Below are positions 27,450 to 36,729 of a DNA stretch of 64,000 nucleotides, one piece after another. Every line of letters starts with the position of its first letter. Position 1 is the first letter of the stretch. The notes under the pieces are model-generated. The model was given only the letters and a program-made list of their open reading frames with translations, did no database searches and was not told where the DNA came from. The stretch comes from CAWIHS01 sp963836005 (lineage in GTDB: Bacteria; Pseudomonadota; Gammaproteobacteria; GRL18), in the NCBI GenBank assembly GCA_963836005.1, contig CAWIHS010000001.1:1009962-1073961 (forward strand), given 5' to 3'. A program made the translations under genes and the position numbers.

Positions 27450-27471
27450 TATTTATTCCCTCCGGCCCCTT
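27403..27471. repeat. REPIN-like palindromic repeat, copy 1
   Basis: GGGGACGGAGGGA at one end and TCCCTCCGGCCCC at the other form long inverted arms around an AT-rich near-palindrome (ACCACTTTTTTAAATTGGT centre). The same roughly 70-bp element lies inverted at 42.84 kb. GGGGACGGAGG arms are typical of REP sequences served by RAYT transposases. It abuts the META gene stop codon. Confidence 0.65.
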
Positions 27472-28337
27472 TACTTATTGAGATCAAAGCGAAGCCTGGC
27501 CGCGGGCGATGAACCCGGCACAGGCGGCACCCCGGCGTCGCGCGCCAGGGTCACAGCAATGACCCCTTCCGCGGTGCGCAGTACCAGTCTGTCGCCGTCG
27601 AAGCGGAAGCTTGCGGCCGTATGCAGCGCCTCGAGATAGCGCGCCTCCTGCTCCATGATGCCATCCGGTTCGGCGCAAGCCATGCGTGTCGTTGCGGGCA
27701 TGCCAACGGTGATCGATTCGGCCGCCGTCTCCCAGGAGGCGAAATACTGATTGCAGCCCGCACTACCCGTGACGCGGCCGTCTTCCGCGAAACGCGCCGT
27801 GATGTGCGTGCCGCGCAGCACGCTGATCACCGCCTGCTTGCCATTGTTGTAACCGACAACCTCCCAGGCTGTTTCGGCGAGTGTGAGGCTGGCCGCTTTG
27901 AATGCCGCGATCATCTGTCCGCTGTCGTCTTGCAACTGCAGTCGATCCCCCTCGATTGCGAATGAGGCCGCGCGCGCCAGCGCCTCGACATAGGCGCGGG
28001 CCAGGCCGGCGATCGGTTCCGGACAGGCCGCGCGCGTCGCGGCCATCTCCCCCGGTATGTGCAGTGTCGAACCATCAACGCTGAACGCACCCGTATAGGC
28101 GTTACAACCGTCGAACCCGCCCAGCTTCACTTTGGTTTCAAAACGCAGCGTCACGGCAGGACCGTCCGAGCCCCCCCGTTCCCCCAGCGACACCAGGGTC
28201 CATGAAGTGCCAATCAGCGGGATCGTCGAAGAACTTTCGTCCCCGTCCGGGCCGTTGCATCCGGCAAGCCCGAGGCTGATGCCCCATACAATTGTCAGAA
28301 CAACACATTGCTTGAACACGTTACGCATAGCTCTCAA
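27471..28337 (-). CDS. Double META-domain lipoprotein (HslJ-like)
   Basis: 288 aa. A lipoprotein signal has lipobox LAGC (Cys about 27), and the next residue is Asn. Two META domains follow (PF03724): residues about 42-145 (TSWTLVSLGE..., GGFDGCNAYTGAF, AATRAACPEP) and about 155-265 (TAWEVVGYNNGKQ, GSAGCNQYFASW, ATTRMACAEPDGIMEQE). META/HslJ proteins are associated with heat or novobiocin resistance in E. coli; the function is not biochemical. It forms a two-gene unit with the COG3650 gene upstream, a pairing I know from other proteobacteria. The DNA here is clearly more GC-rich than on either side, and it is bounded by repeats and duplicated TPR sequence, suggesting insertion as a block. Confidence 0.85.
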   Translation of the reverse strand: MRAMRNVFKQCVVLTIVWGISLGLAGCNGPDGDESSSTIPLIGTSWTLVSLGERGGSDGPAVTLRFETKVKLGGFDGCNAYTGAFSVDGSTLHIPGEMAATRAACPEPIAGLARAYVEALARAASFAIEGDRLQLQDDSGQMIAAFKAASLTLAETAWEVVGYNNGKQAVISVLRGTHITARFAEDGRVTGSAGCNQYFASWETAAESITVGMPATTRMACAEPDGIMEQEARYLEALHTAASFRFDGDRLVLRTAEGVIAVTLARDAGVPPVPGSSPAARLRFDLNK

Positions 28338-28451
28338 TCCTCATAAAATCCTGCACTCAGTAAAATATAATGTGGCTCTTCCCCAAATCGAACGGGTAAA
28401 TTACCGTTGTAGGGCCGAATTCATTCGGCCAATAACCCTACAAATATGCAT

Positions 28452-29396
28452 TCAATGTAGCGCCCGTCCGCAGCCCCTGAGTGTGCGGCCCCGCCAGTGC
28501 ACGCTCACTTCCGTCTCGAATGATTCACCGCTCATGGAATCGCGGCACGGACGTCCGATCACCTCTAGGACGATCTCACCGGCATCCCACCGGGTGCGGC
28601 GAGCTGCGTGGTCCACCGACGGTTCCGGCAACGGCAGCTCGACGCGCGTGGCACCATAATCGGCGAGCAGCACCATGCGAGTCCCCGCCAGGATCTCCAG
28701 GTTCCAGCCCGGCTCGTTGCCGACTGCGCGAAAGTCCGCGCCATCGAGCTTGGCCCGCTCCCACACGGCGCGGCGCGGGTCGTTACGGCAGGACCGGTGC
28801 GGACCGCCGCTCTCGCTGAGCTGCGCCTGCTCGCCGTCGATCCAAAGTTCGAAGGCACCATCGGAGTACCTGCTCCCCCGCTCCGCCGGAACGGCGGGCA
28901 GTCGGCGCGTCCCCGCGTGGTGGAATAACCACGCCTCGGCACCGCTGGCGCGGATCGTGTACGCCAGGCTGTCGCTGCACACGAACACGTAGGTCTTCGG
29001 CGCGACGACCGGGGCCGCACCGGGCCTGACCATGGCGCGCTCACGTCGGCAGGCGTCAATACCCTGCTTCGAAACAAGCCGCACATCGCGAACCTCGACA
29101 GTCCCGTTGTAGTCTTTGGCAAATTCGCCTGCCGGCTCCGTGGCGGGCTTGCCATCCAGTTCGACATAGACCGCTTCGTAGGGACGCGTGGTCAGCTGTT
29201 GCACTGCTACCGTCAGCTGTTGTAGCAGCGCACCGCGTGCGCTCACCCACAGGGTCCGGTCATCATCACAGGGTTGCAGGCTGCGCGCCTCGTGGCCCAT
29301 CACCAGCAGCCCACGCATCTCCTCCGACCCTGCCGGCCCTGCAGGAGTGAAAAGCAGGACAGCGAGTAGCGCCGCAACGCGCCGGTTCAGTTTCAC
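28452..29396 (-). CDS. COG3650-type secreted protein with inhibitor-like C-terminal domain
   Basis: I place the start at GTG 29396 (VKLNRRVAALLAVLLFTPAG then PAGSEE), because this gives a signal peptide. The open frame runs further upstream, but there it codes a DUF1214 scrap and a repeat. The 314-aa protein has a middle domain (ALLQQLTVAVQQLTTRPYEA, VYVELDGKPATEPAGEF), an MliC-like stretch (TYVFVCSDSLAYTIRASGAE, DGAFELWIDGEQAQLSESGG) and a COG3650 signature (GADFRAVGNEPGWNLEILAG, YGATRVELPLPEP). MliC proteins inhibit c-type lysozyme; COG3650 is uncharacterised. It is GC-rich and located upstream of the META lipoprotein on the same strand with a 114-bp gap. A cell-envelope protective role is plausible but unproven. 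Confidence 0.75.
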   Translation of the reverse strand: MKLNRRVAALLAVLLFTPAGPAGSEEMRGLLVMGHEARSLQPCDDDRTLWVSARGALLQQLTVAVQQLTTRPYEAVYVELDGKPATEPAGEFAKDYNGTVEVRDVRLVSKQGIDACRRERAMVRPGAAPVVAPKTYVFVCSDSLAYTIRASGAEAWLFHHAGTRRLPAVPAERGSRYSDGAFELWIDGEQAQLSESGGPHRSCRNDPRRAVWERAKLDGADFRAVGNEPGWNLEILAGTRMVLLADYGATRVELPLPEPSVDHAARRTRWDAGEIVLEVIGRPCRDSMSGESFETEVSVHWRGRTLRGCGRALH

Positions 29397-29428
29397 TGCA
29401 CCCTGATGAAAACGGTAGCAAGTGGGTA

Positions 29429-29465
29429 CAGACCACGGTTTCTGATCCGAGCCAATGGTGGTCTG
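29429..29465. repeat. REP-like inverted repeat (CAGACCAC...GTGGTCTG)
   Basis: Arms CAGACCAC and GTGGTCTG flank GGTTTCTGATCCGAG-type sequence. A close copy at 53.13-53.17 kb is the target of the IS10-group insertion. It probably is a short extragenic palindrome, here caught in a recombination junction. Confidence 0.6.
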
Positions 29466-29479
29466 TGCCTTATTTCCGA

Positions 29480-29618
29480 TATTTAAAGATTTCCAGGTCT
29501 TGTCATTGAAAGCCTTAAGCGGACCGTAGATACCGCAGAATGGGAAGAAGTTCTTACCGGAAATGGCCTGAATCCAGTTACCCTCTTTTCCTTTGGGCGG
29601 CCTGGTAGCGAAGTAATT
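29480..29618 (-). pseudogene. DUF1214 fragment at the junction with the cytochrome gene
   Basis: Reads YFATRPPKGKEGNWIQAISG then KNFFPFCGIYGPLKAFNDKT, part of the final 60 residues of a DUF1214 domain. On one side it runs into the REP-like sequence. On the other it joins the cytochrome/TPR 3' end at CGAAG. Domain start and end are both missing. Confidence 0.7.
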
Positions 29619-31844
29619 AATGTAAGATTTTCTCATATTGATTAGCTTTACTTTCATCTCCAATTTCTCTATTAATTGAGACAAGCGCGTTAACAATATC
29701 AACACTGCGTGGAAACTTTTTATAAGCCTCTTCTAACACATCAACAGCCTCCTCCGGTTTACCCGTTGAGTTCAAGGCAATTGCATAGACATAGATGTAA
29801 CGTTCATTGCTCACAGGACTTTCAGCCGCCAAGCGCAGATAGTTAACCGCTTGTGGTAATTTTTTCTGCCGCACAAACACCAATCCCAGAGCGTGTTGAA
29901 TGGCCGCTTTATCCCTGACTTTAGACAGAGACTTCTGTAGTAATTCAACACCTGCAGCATCATCATTCAAAGCGCGATAAAGATCAGCTAAATATAAATA
30001 GGCAGGCACATAAATAAGGCGCGGTGGATATTGCCTGCTGATATAATTGCTTAGCTTTTTGTCTGTCGCCTGTTTGCGCGTAGTAATTCGCCAGGTTAAC
30101 CAATGACTCCGGTCTATCGGCGTTAAATAATTCTGATTTTACATATTCATCAATGGATTCTTTAAATCTGGCGGCAACTTCTGCTCCACTACCTTGTAAT
30201 GAGCTTCCTGTCAGTGAACTTGCTGCCAATATGCGTGTGCTGCGCATATCGTCATACAATAAAGGTATTGCAAAGGGTAATCGGTGCTGTTTCGAAATAG
30301 CATCAAGTGCATTAGCCAGACCAAATCCCACTAGCGGTTGCTTGTCGTTAGCCGCCAGTTGCAACACCGAGGCTGATTCTCTCGTAAGATAAGGCGGCAA
30401 TAGAGTGACTGCGGTTGCTCTGGCGATAGCGGGTTGTAATTCATCAAGTATTAATTGGCTTAATAAATTCTCTGCACCAGGCAACCCCTGACGGCCTGCA
30501 TATAATGCTTCAGCATAATGCGGCTTATCAGATTTACCATATTTTTTCGCCAGCACATCCGCAGCCCATTGTGCAGATTTATCAGTGTGGCAGTTATTAC
30601 ATGCATTCGGTGTAGAGATTCGTACAGATAAGTCTGGTCGAGGAATGCGCATACTATGGTCGCGCCTTGGGTCGACCACCATGTAGGTTTTTTCTGGCAT
30701 ATGACAACTAACACATTGCGCGCCATCTGTATTCTCCTTGTGCAAATGATGTTGTTCCGTATTGTACTTTTCAGGCAGATGGCATTTCACACATAGATTA
30801 TTTCCTTCTGCACGAAGCTTTATACTATGAGGTTCATGACAATCACTGCAGGTGACACCTGCATGGATACATTTTACTCTGCACAAAAGAACCATACACA
30901 TAAACCTCACCGTCAATCTGACCATCGTCATAATATAGCGGCTCTGTTAGCAACGAAACTTTGAAGTTATCCAATAATGCATCGCCAGGTCTTGCGCCAT
31001 GCCTGGTTGTCCCACGTCTGGAGTGACACTGGGCACAGGTTTCGATTTCAATATTGGTAGTTTTTTTCTGGGCACGTAGCGCGCTGCCTGTCTTGGCATT
31101 CATCACCCACTCAACATTTTTCCGCTCATTAAAGGCAATAGAAAAACCCTTGTTTTTGAGACTTTTATATTCGCCTCCCTCTTCTTTTAATTCGCTCCAT
31201 GCTATGTGATTGGAAGCCGGCCCATGACAGGCTTCACAACCCACATCAATTTCTGACCAGGTTGTATTATATTCTTTGGTTTTTAAATCATAGTTTTTAT
31301 GCAAATTAGTGGAATGACAATCCGCACACATGAAATTCCAGTTTTGATTAATACCCGTCCAGTGCAGCTCATCGTTATGTTTTATGTGTTCGTCAGGATA
31401 CAAATGAAACCAGCGCTGGCCACCTTGTTGTTTGCTACGTGTATCCCAGGCAATACTCAACACCTGGTATCGCCCTTTAGGGAATTTGATTAAATATTGC
31501 TGTAATGGATCAACACCGAAGGTGTAGGCAATTGGGTATTCTGTTAATTTTCCATCCGGTCCATCTGTCCGCACGAAAAACTGATCGTCTTTTTTGAAGA
31601 ATTCAGAAACAGTTCCAAAATAGTTAAACGTGGTGTTATTGAAATCTCCCGCTACCGTTTCTTCTGTAGCCGGTTGCATGGCTAAATCATGATGCGAGTT
31701 TTGCCATGCCTTATGTTCCTGTGCATGGCAACTGGCGCACTTTTGTGATCCAACATAATTTGGTGACGGCTCAGTCGCGTGAGAGTTATCACTGCCTCCA
31801 AATAATAAAAAGGAAAACAATATGAAAGTTGTTGTCTTGAACAT
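29617..31844 (-). CDS. Octahaem cytochrome c with HEAT/TPR tail; two frameshifts
   Basis: Three frames together encode about 740 aa of a periplasmic multihaem protein. The signal peptide is at 1-23 (FKTTTFILFSFLLFGG). Eight CxxCH haem sites are seen in order: CASCH, CADCH, CEACH, CAQCH, CSDCH, CVKCH, CVSCH, CNNCH. This resembles cytochrome c-554/octahaem relatives of unknown function, followed by HEAT-like helices and TPRs. Break 1 is near 30865 (extra C in TATCCATG, before HAGVTCSDC). Break 2 is near 30013 (TTATTTATG where the duplicated tail at 27.4 kb has TTTTTATG). Both are one-base insertions. Without repair the product ends after four haems. A C9 run lies 25 bp upstream of the start. 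It should transfer electrons or reduce a small substrate; the partner is not identifiable. Confidence 0.8.
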
Positions 31845-31956
31845 TTAATTTCCTGGAAAGAGAACACCCGTAAATGCCCCCCCCCTTCTGAATATTTATT
31901 TAACTAAGTGCTTGCTGAATTCCAATAATCTTGAAAGTCAGTGTTCGTTACCTGCT

Positions 31957-32220
31957 CTAAAACTGGATTTGCATTGACGCTCCCAGGATCGTCGACGTAT
32001 CTATGTTCGGCAGGGACGAGTCTATCACTTGCAGATCCAGATTCAAATGCACTGCCGGGGCCGCTATAAATGTCAGGGTCCGCCCAATATTCTGCTCCAG
32101 ATGTGCCAGCAGTTTCGGCCGATCTAAAATATCCGATCGGATCAGCGGTGTATTAAGCTTGGTGGTAAGAACCCAGTCTTTATCTTTAAGACTGGAGCCT
32201 TGCATACGGCTCTCCTGCAT
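31957..32220 (-). pseudogene. Chimera: MalT-like N-terminus joined to OprB porin C-terminus
   Basis: The first half is the start of a third MalT-like regulator (WVLTTKLNTPLIRSDILDRP, then LLAHLEQNIGRTLTFIAAPA), cut just before the P-loop. It continues in frame into VHLNLDLQVIDSSLPNIDTS then TILGASMQIQF-stop, a typical outer-membrane beta-strand end. The latter matches the point where the porin at the window's left edge runs off (LTPAVHLTLDAQ). The join lies in CCCCGGC, present in both parents. Neither function can survive. Confidence 0.75.
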
Positions 32221-32423
32221 TCTCTTTTATTCCTTAAGAATTTAAAGTCTCAACATACGCACTTCATCATTCGTCTATTTTTCGTGTTTTACCGGACAAA
32301 AATTAATCATCGGGTATCGGAGGCCGGTAAAGTTTGGTGCGAAGAATAGGAATATATTGTGTATCTTTTTTCATGAAAAACAACCGTTCATTTTTTATTA
32401 CGCCCTCTGTCCTCAGCAAGTCT

Positions 32424-32473
32424 GCAAGCCGAGCCGAAGGAATCTCCGGCGCGGCTTGCACGGCTCGGCTTGC
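32424..32473 (-). terminator. Long hairpin after sulfatase remnant
   Basis: GCAAGCCGAGCCG and CGGCTCGGCTTGC make a 13-bp perfect stem. The distal arm overlaps the sulfatase stop codon. An almost identical hairpin and flank follows the intact sulfatase at 38.44-38.49 kb. Confidence 0.65.
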
Positions 32474-33442
32474 TATTTCTTTTTTGCCGGCATGTATGGA
32501 TCAGGCGTTCCCGGCTTGATCGGTGGTTCTTCGGCCAGCGACTTCTTATGCTCTACCAGAATCGGCCCAGTCCCCCCAACGTAGCCATAATTTACCTCCC
32601 AGTGCTTTGGTTACGGGATATTCTTCTTTAGGGTCAACATGGAGGTCGTAAAAGTGAGGCATCGGGAACACGTTCAGTTTCCCAGTACCCAGCCCACCTT
32701 CAAACTCCTTAAACATCATCTTATAGTTATGCCACTTCACGCCGTGAATAGCTTCACCGACATAGACTACAAAGCCATCTCGACCGGACTCCTCTTGTTT
32801 CCCCAGGAAGAAATCCGTCATGTCCTTACTGTCGATGACACGATCTGTCGGCACCTTACCACCGGCAATGTTTGCCAATGTCGCGAACAGATCAAACTGG
32901 TGCACTATCTCGTTAGAGACCTTGCCTGCCGGAACTTTTCCAGGCCAGCGCACAATAAACGGCACCCGTAAGGACCCTTCCTTACCCGTGAAATAGGAAC
33001 CACTCCATGGGCCGTTCCATCCCTGGTAATCGGCGGTCATCTCACCGCCGTTATCCGAGGTAAAAATGAAAATGGTATTGTTGGCAATACCCAACTCATC
33101 CACCTTATCCAGTAATTCACCGGTATAAGCATCGATCTGCATTAGCACATCGCCCCAGCGGCCATTGCCACTCTTGCCTTTAAACTCCTTACTCGGCAAC
33201 ACCGGCATATGCGTCTGGGTGTAGGGCAGATACAGGAAGAACGGTTTGCCGGCTTTGGCCTGGCGTGTCATGAAGTCTTTGGCATGGTCGGTGACTTCAC
33301 GGTCGATCTCGAGTCTTGCCGGCACATCGTAGACCTTCACCACCTTTGCTGCTGAGCCTTTTCTGGCCGAATAAATGTGCGCTTCCTTGATCATCGGATT
33401 TTTGCCGGTCTCCTCCGCTAATTTCCGATACTTCTGGAACAT
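32473..33442 (-). pseudogene. Sulfatase, N-terminally truncated and frameshifted
   Basis: It matches the 38.5-kb sulfatase from MFQKYRKLAE onward (about residue 160 of that gene). The signal, the first metal site and the catalytic CTPSR are gone. Near the end a six-base C-run (32563-32568; the intact copy has five) shifts the frame after KLWLRW. Ignoring that, the tail continues GPILVEHKKSLAAEPPIKPG to the TAG at 32473. It retains SDNGGEMTADYQGWNGPWSG and EGSLRVPFIVRWPGK. It is inactive. It is preceded by a leader relic of a different secreted protein. Confidence 0.85.
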
Positions 33443-33443
33443 T

Positions 33444-33614
33444 TCATTCGCTACCCATGCGGGGCTTTGTTAAGACATTTGATTTCTGTTTTGCCTCTGC
33501 AGCACCCAATTCAAAGATCGTCTTTTCCTGTAGCGCCTGAGCCGGTGTAGCCAGGGCCACAGCCATCAAACCAGCCGCAATAGCAGTAAATCATGTTTTG
33601 TTCTGCATCTTCAT
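33444..33614 (-). pseudogene. Secreted-protein leader relic (MKMQNKT-type)
   Basis: Reads MKMQNKT-stop-FTAIAAGLMAVALA, then TPAQALQEKTIFELGAAEAK and stops two codons before the truncated sulfatase frame. The stop is TGA where the sister relic at 43.0 kb has TCA. The mature start is not assigned to a family. Confidence 0.6.
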
Positions 33615-33638
33615 TTACTCAACGTTTAAATCTTGTGT

Positions 33639-33662
33639 GGGGGCGAATAACTCATCGCCCCC
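33639..33662 (-). terminator. GGGGGCGA hairpin, copy 1
   Basis: GGGGGCGA and TCGCCCCC (8-bp stem, loop ATAACTCA). The same hairpin with the same flanks occurs at 43.04 and 62.71 kb, each time just after a DUF1254 gene's stop codon, so it is a duplicated transcription terminator. Confidence 0.65.
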
Positions 33663-33681
33663 GGAGTTAGCTGCCTGGTTA

Positions 33682-35136
33682 CTACTTCACCCTCTCGATG
33701 TCTGGCAATATCCAGCTCCGATCCACTAAGGTCTTGCCGGGTGAATAGAAACGCAGCATCGCGAAGAATGCGCGGCCGGATTCTGTGGGTATCCAGTTTT
33801 TCTTTTTACCCTTTGGCTCATCTGGACCAAAGTAAAGATCAACCGAACCATCCGAGTTAGTGAGCAGGTCCATGCGCGAAGATCTGTCAGTCACTTTTTG
33901 TTTGTTGTGGATGATATCCCGGCCATCTACTTCATACAGGGTCAGCGACCAAAACAGTTTCGCAGGCGCATTCGGCGGAATGTGCAGGGTGTAGTTCCTG
34001 GCACCATCCAGCCAATCACCATCGTCATCCTTGTAGGCTGTGAGGTAGACCTGGCCCTCGCCGGTTTCCATGCCATGCATCGCGAGGTTGTTGGTAACCG
34101 CCTCGTAGAACCAGGACGCACGTCCATCGAGCGCATCATAATGCTCGCGACGCTGATCCGGCGGCGAGGTGGTATCAATATCCCAGCCGGATCCCTCTAC
34201 GTAGAGTGCATCTTCAAGTCGTGGCGTCTTTTTGAAGTCGATCGCCTTAGCCATTGCTTCGCCGACCAACAGTCCTTCCATCAGGATGCGTTTCTGCCGG
34301 TCGGTAGGATTGAAAGGTTTGCCTTTTTCGATACCGAGTGGTTTCAGCATGGCCATGAAGAAGCGATCACGCTCTTCAACGGGTTCTTTGCTGATTATGT
34401 CCGACAGACGCTGCCAGTAGTCCATCCCGCGCGGATGCGCTGCCGACCAACGCTTGCCTTGTGGCGTGATGTAACCCCGAGGATTCGGCTTGTTGCGCTC
34501 GGCAAAAGGATAGATATCCACCTGTGTTGAGCAGTGCCATGCGCTCGTCAGGATCAGTAGGAATCAGACGAATACCGAGGAAAATGCTGTTCGTCGGTGT
34601 CTTATGCACCGTGTAACCCGCCTTCTCGGCGCCAGCAGGGTGCTTTCTGTCCGGGCCCAACAAACACGTATTTCCCGGGTTTGGTCATCGACGTGATTTC
34701 CCGCTCCCACATATCATGGGCGGCACCGCGAACCTCGCCTTCCGGCATGTGCACGACCCAGGGCTCCTTAGCCAGATCAATGAAGACCAGCGCGTACGGC
34801 GTAGTGGCATTGAAGGTAAGCCCACCCAGGATATCGTCGTAGCCATTGAGGAAAACTATCTGGCCATTTTCGGCACCGAGCGTGTACGTTATAGGCGTAC
34901 TGCCACTGCGCCATCGATACCAACGGGATCGCCCAGATATAGACCTGGCTCGCGCGTTGGAAGTCGATCTCGTCGAACAGCTTGTCGATGGTGGCATCCG
35001 TCGGGTAACCGGCGGCAAAATCGTGCGTGAACGTAAGCTCACCGATGCGGGTTTGCACCACTTCCTCGGCACTTGCCATCAATGGCACGCAGCACAAGGC
35101 AGCGCACAGCAACTTTCTGACTATCGTAGTTCTCAT
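33682..35136 (-). pseudogene. DUF1254/DUF1214 protein, three frameshifts
   Basis: Same subgroup as the intact 43.1-kb gene (483 aa). The signal peptide (VRKLLCAALCCVPLMASAEE) and both domains are readable, but in four frames. Breaks are near 34888 (an extra base in GTAC after YAYN), 34640 (extra T in CACCCTGC, after GPGQKAP) and 34521 (extra C, AACACAGG for AACAAGG in LLNKVDIY). All are one-base insertions. The last roughly 650 bp, including the downstream terminator, are nearly identical to 43.00-43.65 kb while the 5' half is much more diverged, so gene conversion is likely. Translation would stop after about 80 residues. If all three were sequencing errors it would be a normal gene. Confidence 0.85.
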
Positions 35137-35163
35137 TTCAATTCTCCTCTTGATCGCTTCTCG

Positions 35164-36729
35164 CTACTTAACCACCAGAATTTCACTTGGCCGCCAGGTC
35201 TGGTCCAGCCATGGCTCAAGCGGGCCGTAGAGGCGCAAAATGATGAACCAGCTTTTTCCGGGGATCGTCTGAATCCAGTTCTTTTCCCATCCTTTTGGCG
35301 CTTCCGGAGCGAAGTAAATGTCGATGGATCCGTCTTTGTTTATCTTAGGAGGTTCACCATAGCTGTCGATGCTGGCAAACTGCTGGTCGGTCTGCAGCAT
35401 AGAACGGGTCTGCGTATCATAAATAGTGACCGACCAGTTGTCTTTTACCGGAACATTTGGAGGCAAATGTAATTTGTAAGTTTTTGAGCCATCTAAAGGA
35501 TTGTGATTGCCATCCATATCGGCAATGCCGTAGTCCGAACCAATGCCGGGTTTGGTGACGGCCATAGAGGGCGTCACGCAAATGGCATTGTAATGCAACC
35601 ATAAACGGGAATCGTAACGACGTGCGCCATCTTTGTTGAAGTAGGTATCCTTATCAGCATAGCCCATCACCCATTCGCTGTCGGTGTCTTTGTAAATGTA
35701 AGCCCCCGGGTCGCGAGGCCAAGTTGTGTTCGCACGTGAATATGCATTCCCAAGTTTTACGGCCTCAGTAAGAATACGACGCATACGTTGATCTGGGTTA
35801 AACACTTTCCCTTTTACAATACCTATGGAAGCAATTAAACCACGCGTTTCAACATCAATAAAGTCAAGAGGTTCTTCCTGAATAATTTGGTCTAAATCTT
35901 CATAAAAACTGAAATCATTTGGTGGCAGCGTGTTATATCCTTCTACACCCGACATGTTTCTGAATTCCATTTTTGGTGGATTGTCTTTCATTGCCAAAGG
36001 ATATACCTTTAGACTATTCTTTATATTTTCAGCAGCATCTTTTACACTTGTTCTTACATAACCTCGCATAAAATTCCATACCGTGTAGGTTTTTGAATGA
36101 TATACATGATAACCTTCAGGAATATCTCCATCATACCCCGGAGGTAGTAAAAGGTACTTTCCACCTTTTCCTTTATCAGGACCAGCCATACCGATATCAC
36201 CAACCCAACGCATATACATATCATCCCACATGCCCAGTACGTCGGCCGGCACCTCGATCACAGTCGGGCCGTCCTTCTTCAGGTCGAAGAAGCCAAGCGT
36301 ATAAAGCGCAGTACCATTAGGCGTTAACCAACGGGTTTTTGAGTCCATTAAATCTTCCCAGATGAGAATTTGATTCGATGTTTTTGCTCCAAATTCGTGT
36401 TGCGCCTTACGTATGTTAAACATCGAAATAGCTGGAATCATATTCACATAAACCTGCACTGCACGGGCCTGATCCATATAATCGAATATCTTCTCTTTGG
36501 TATCGCCAATGGGTATACCATCAAAAAACTCTAGCGTTCCTATGGTCGTTTCAACCTTATCAGGTGTTGTTACCTGATTTGGCGTGGCAGTGGTCATTTT
36601 GTAGGTGGGGAGTTTTACCTCCGCATGTGCGGTCAATCCTCCGGCACCGGCCAGCACCAAGACTGCTAGGCATGTGGTCGAGAGGCCGGCCACGGCCAGT
36701 GATTTCAATGATTTTAATTTTTGTTTCAT
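35164..36729 (-). CDS. DUF1254/DUF1214 secreted protein (mosaic composition)
   Basis: 521 aa from Met at 36729 (MKQKLKSLKSLAVAGL..., signal cut near TAHAEV, with GAGAGG upstream). A longer open frame to 36864 exists but adds a non-signal segment. DUF1254 half: IPAISMFNIRKAQHEFGAKT, AGPDKGKGGKYLLLPPGYDG. DUF1214 half: NVPVKDNWSVTIYDTQTRSM, LRLYGPLEPWLDQTWRPSEI. Base composition alternates along the gene: AT-rich at about 35.7-36.2 kb, GC-rich at 36.24-36.30 kb, so it may be a recombinant of two alleles. It is divergent from an araC-like gene, with G-box site E between. Closest to the 55.8-kb gene and the 4.2-kb fragment. Confidence 0.9.
   Translation of the reverse strand: MKQKLKSLKSLAVAGLSTTCLAVLVLAGAGGLTAHAEVKLPTYKMTTATPNQVTTPDKVETTIGTLEFFDGIPIGDTKEKIFDYMDQARAVQVYVNMIPAISMFNIRKAQHEFGAKTSNQILIWEDLMDSKTRWLTPNGTALYTLGFFDLKKDGPTVIEVPADVLGMWDDMYMRWVGDIGMAGPDKGKGGKYLLLPPGYDGDIPEGYHVYHSKTYTVWNFMRGYVRTSVKDAAENIKNSLKVYPLAMKDNPPKMEFRNMSGVEGYNTLPPNDFSFYEDLDQIIQEEPLDFIDVETRGLIASIGIVKGKVFNPDQRMRRILTEAVKLGNAYSRANTTWPRDPGAYIYKDTDSEWVMGYADKDTYFNKDGARRYDSRLWLHYNAICVTPSMAVTKPGIGSDYGIADMDGNHNPLDGSKTYKLHLPPNVPVKDNWSVTIYDTQTRSMLQTDQQFASIDSYGEPPKINKDGSIDIYFAPEAPKGWEKNWIQTIPGKSWFIILRLYGPLEPWLDQTWRPSEILVVK

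Noticed and set aside
27484..29250. Several overlapping Arg/Pro-rich frames on both strands
   Set aside because: Shadow frames caused by high GC in the META and COG3650 genes; low-complexity composition and no homology.
28452..29705. 417-aa version of the COG3650 protein
   Set aside because: The first 103 residues are a DUF1214 scrap plus a REP-like repeat; the signal peptide begins at GTG 29396.
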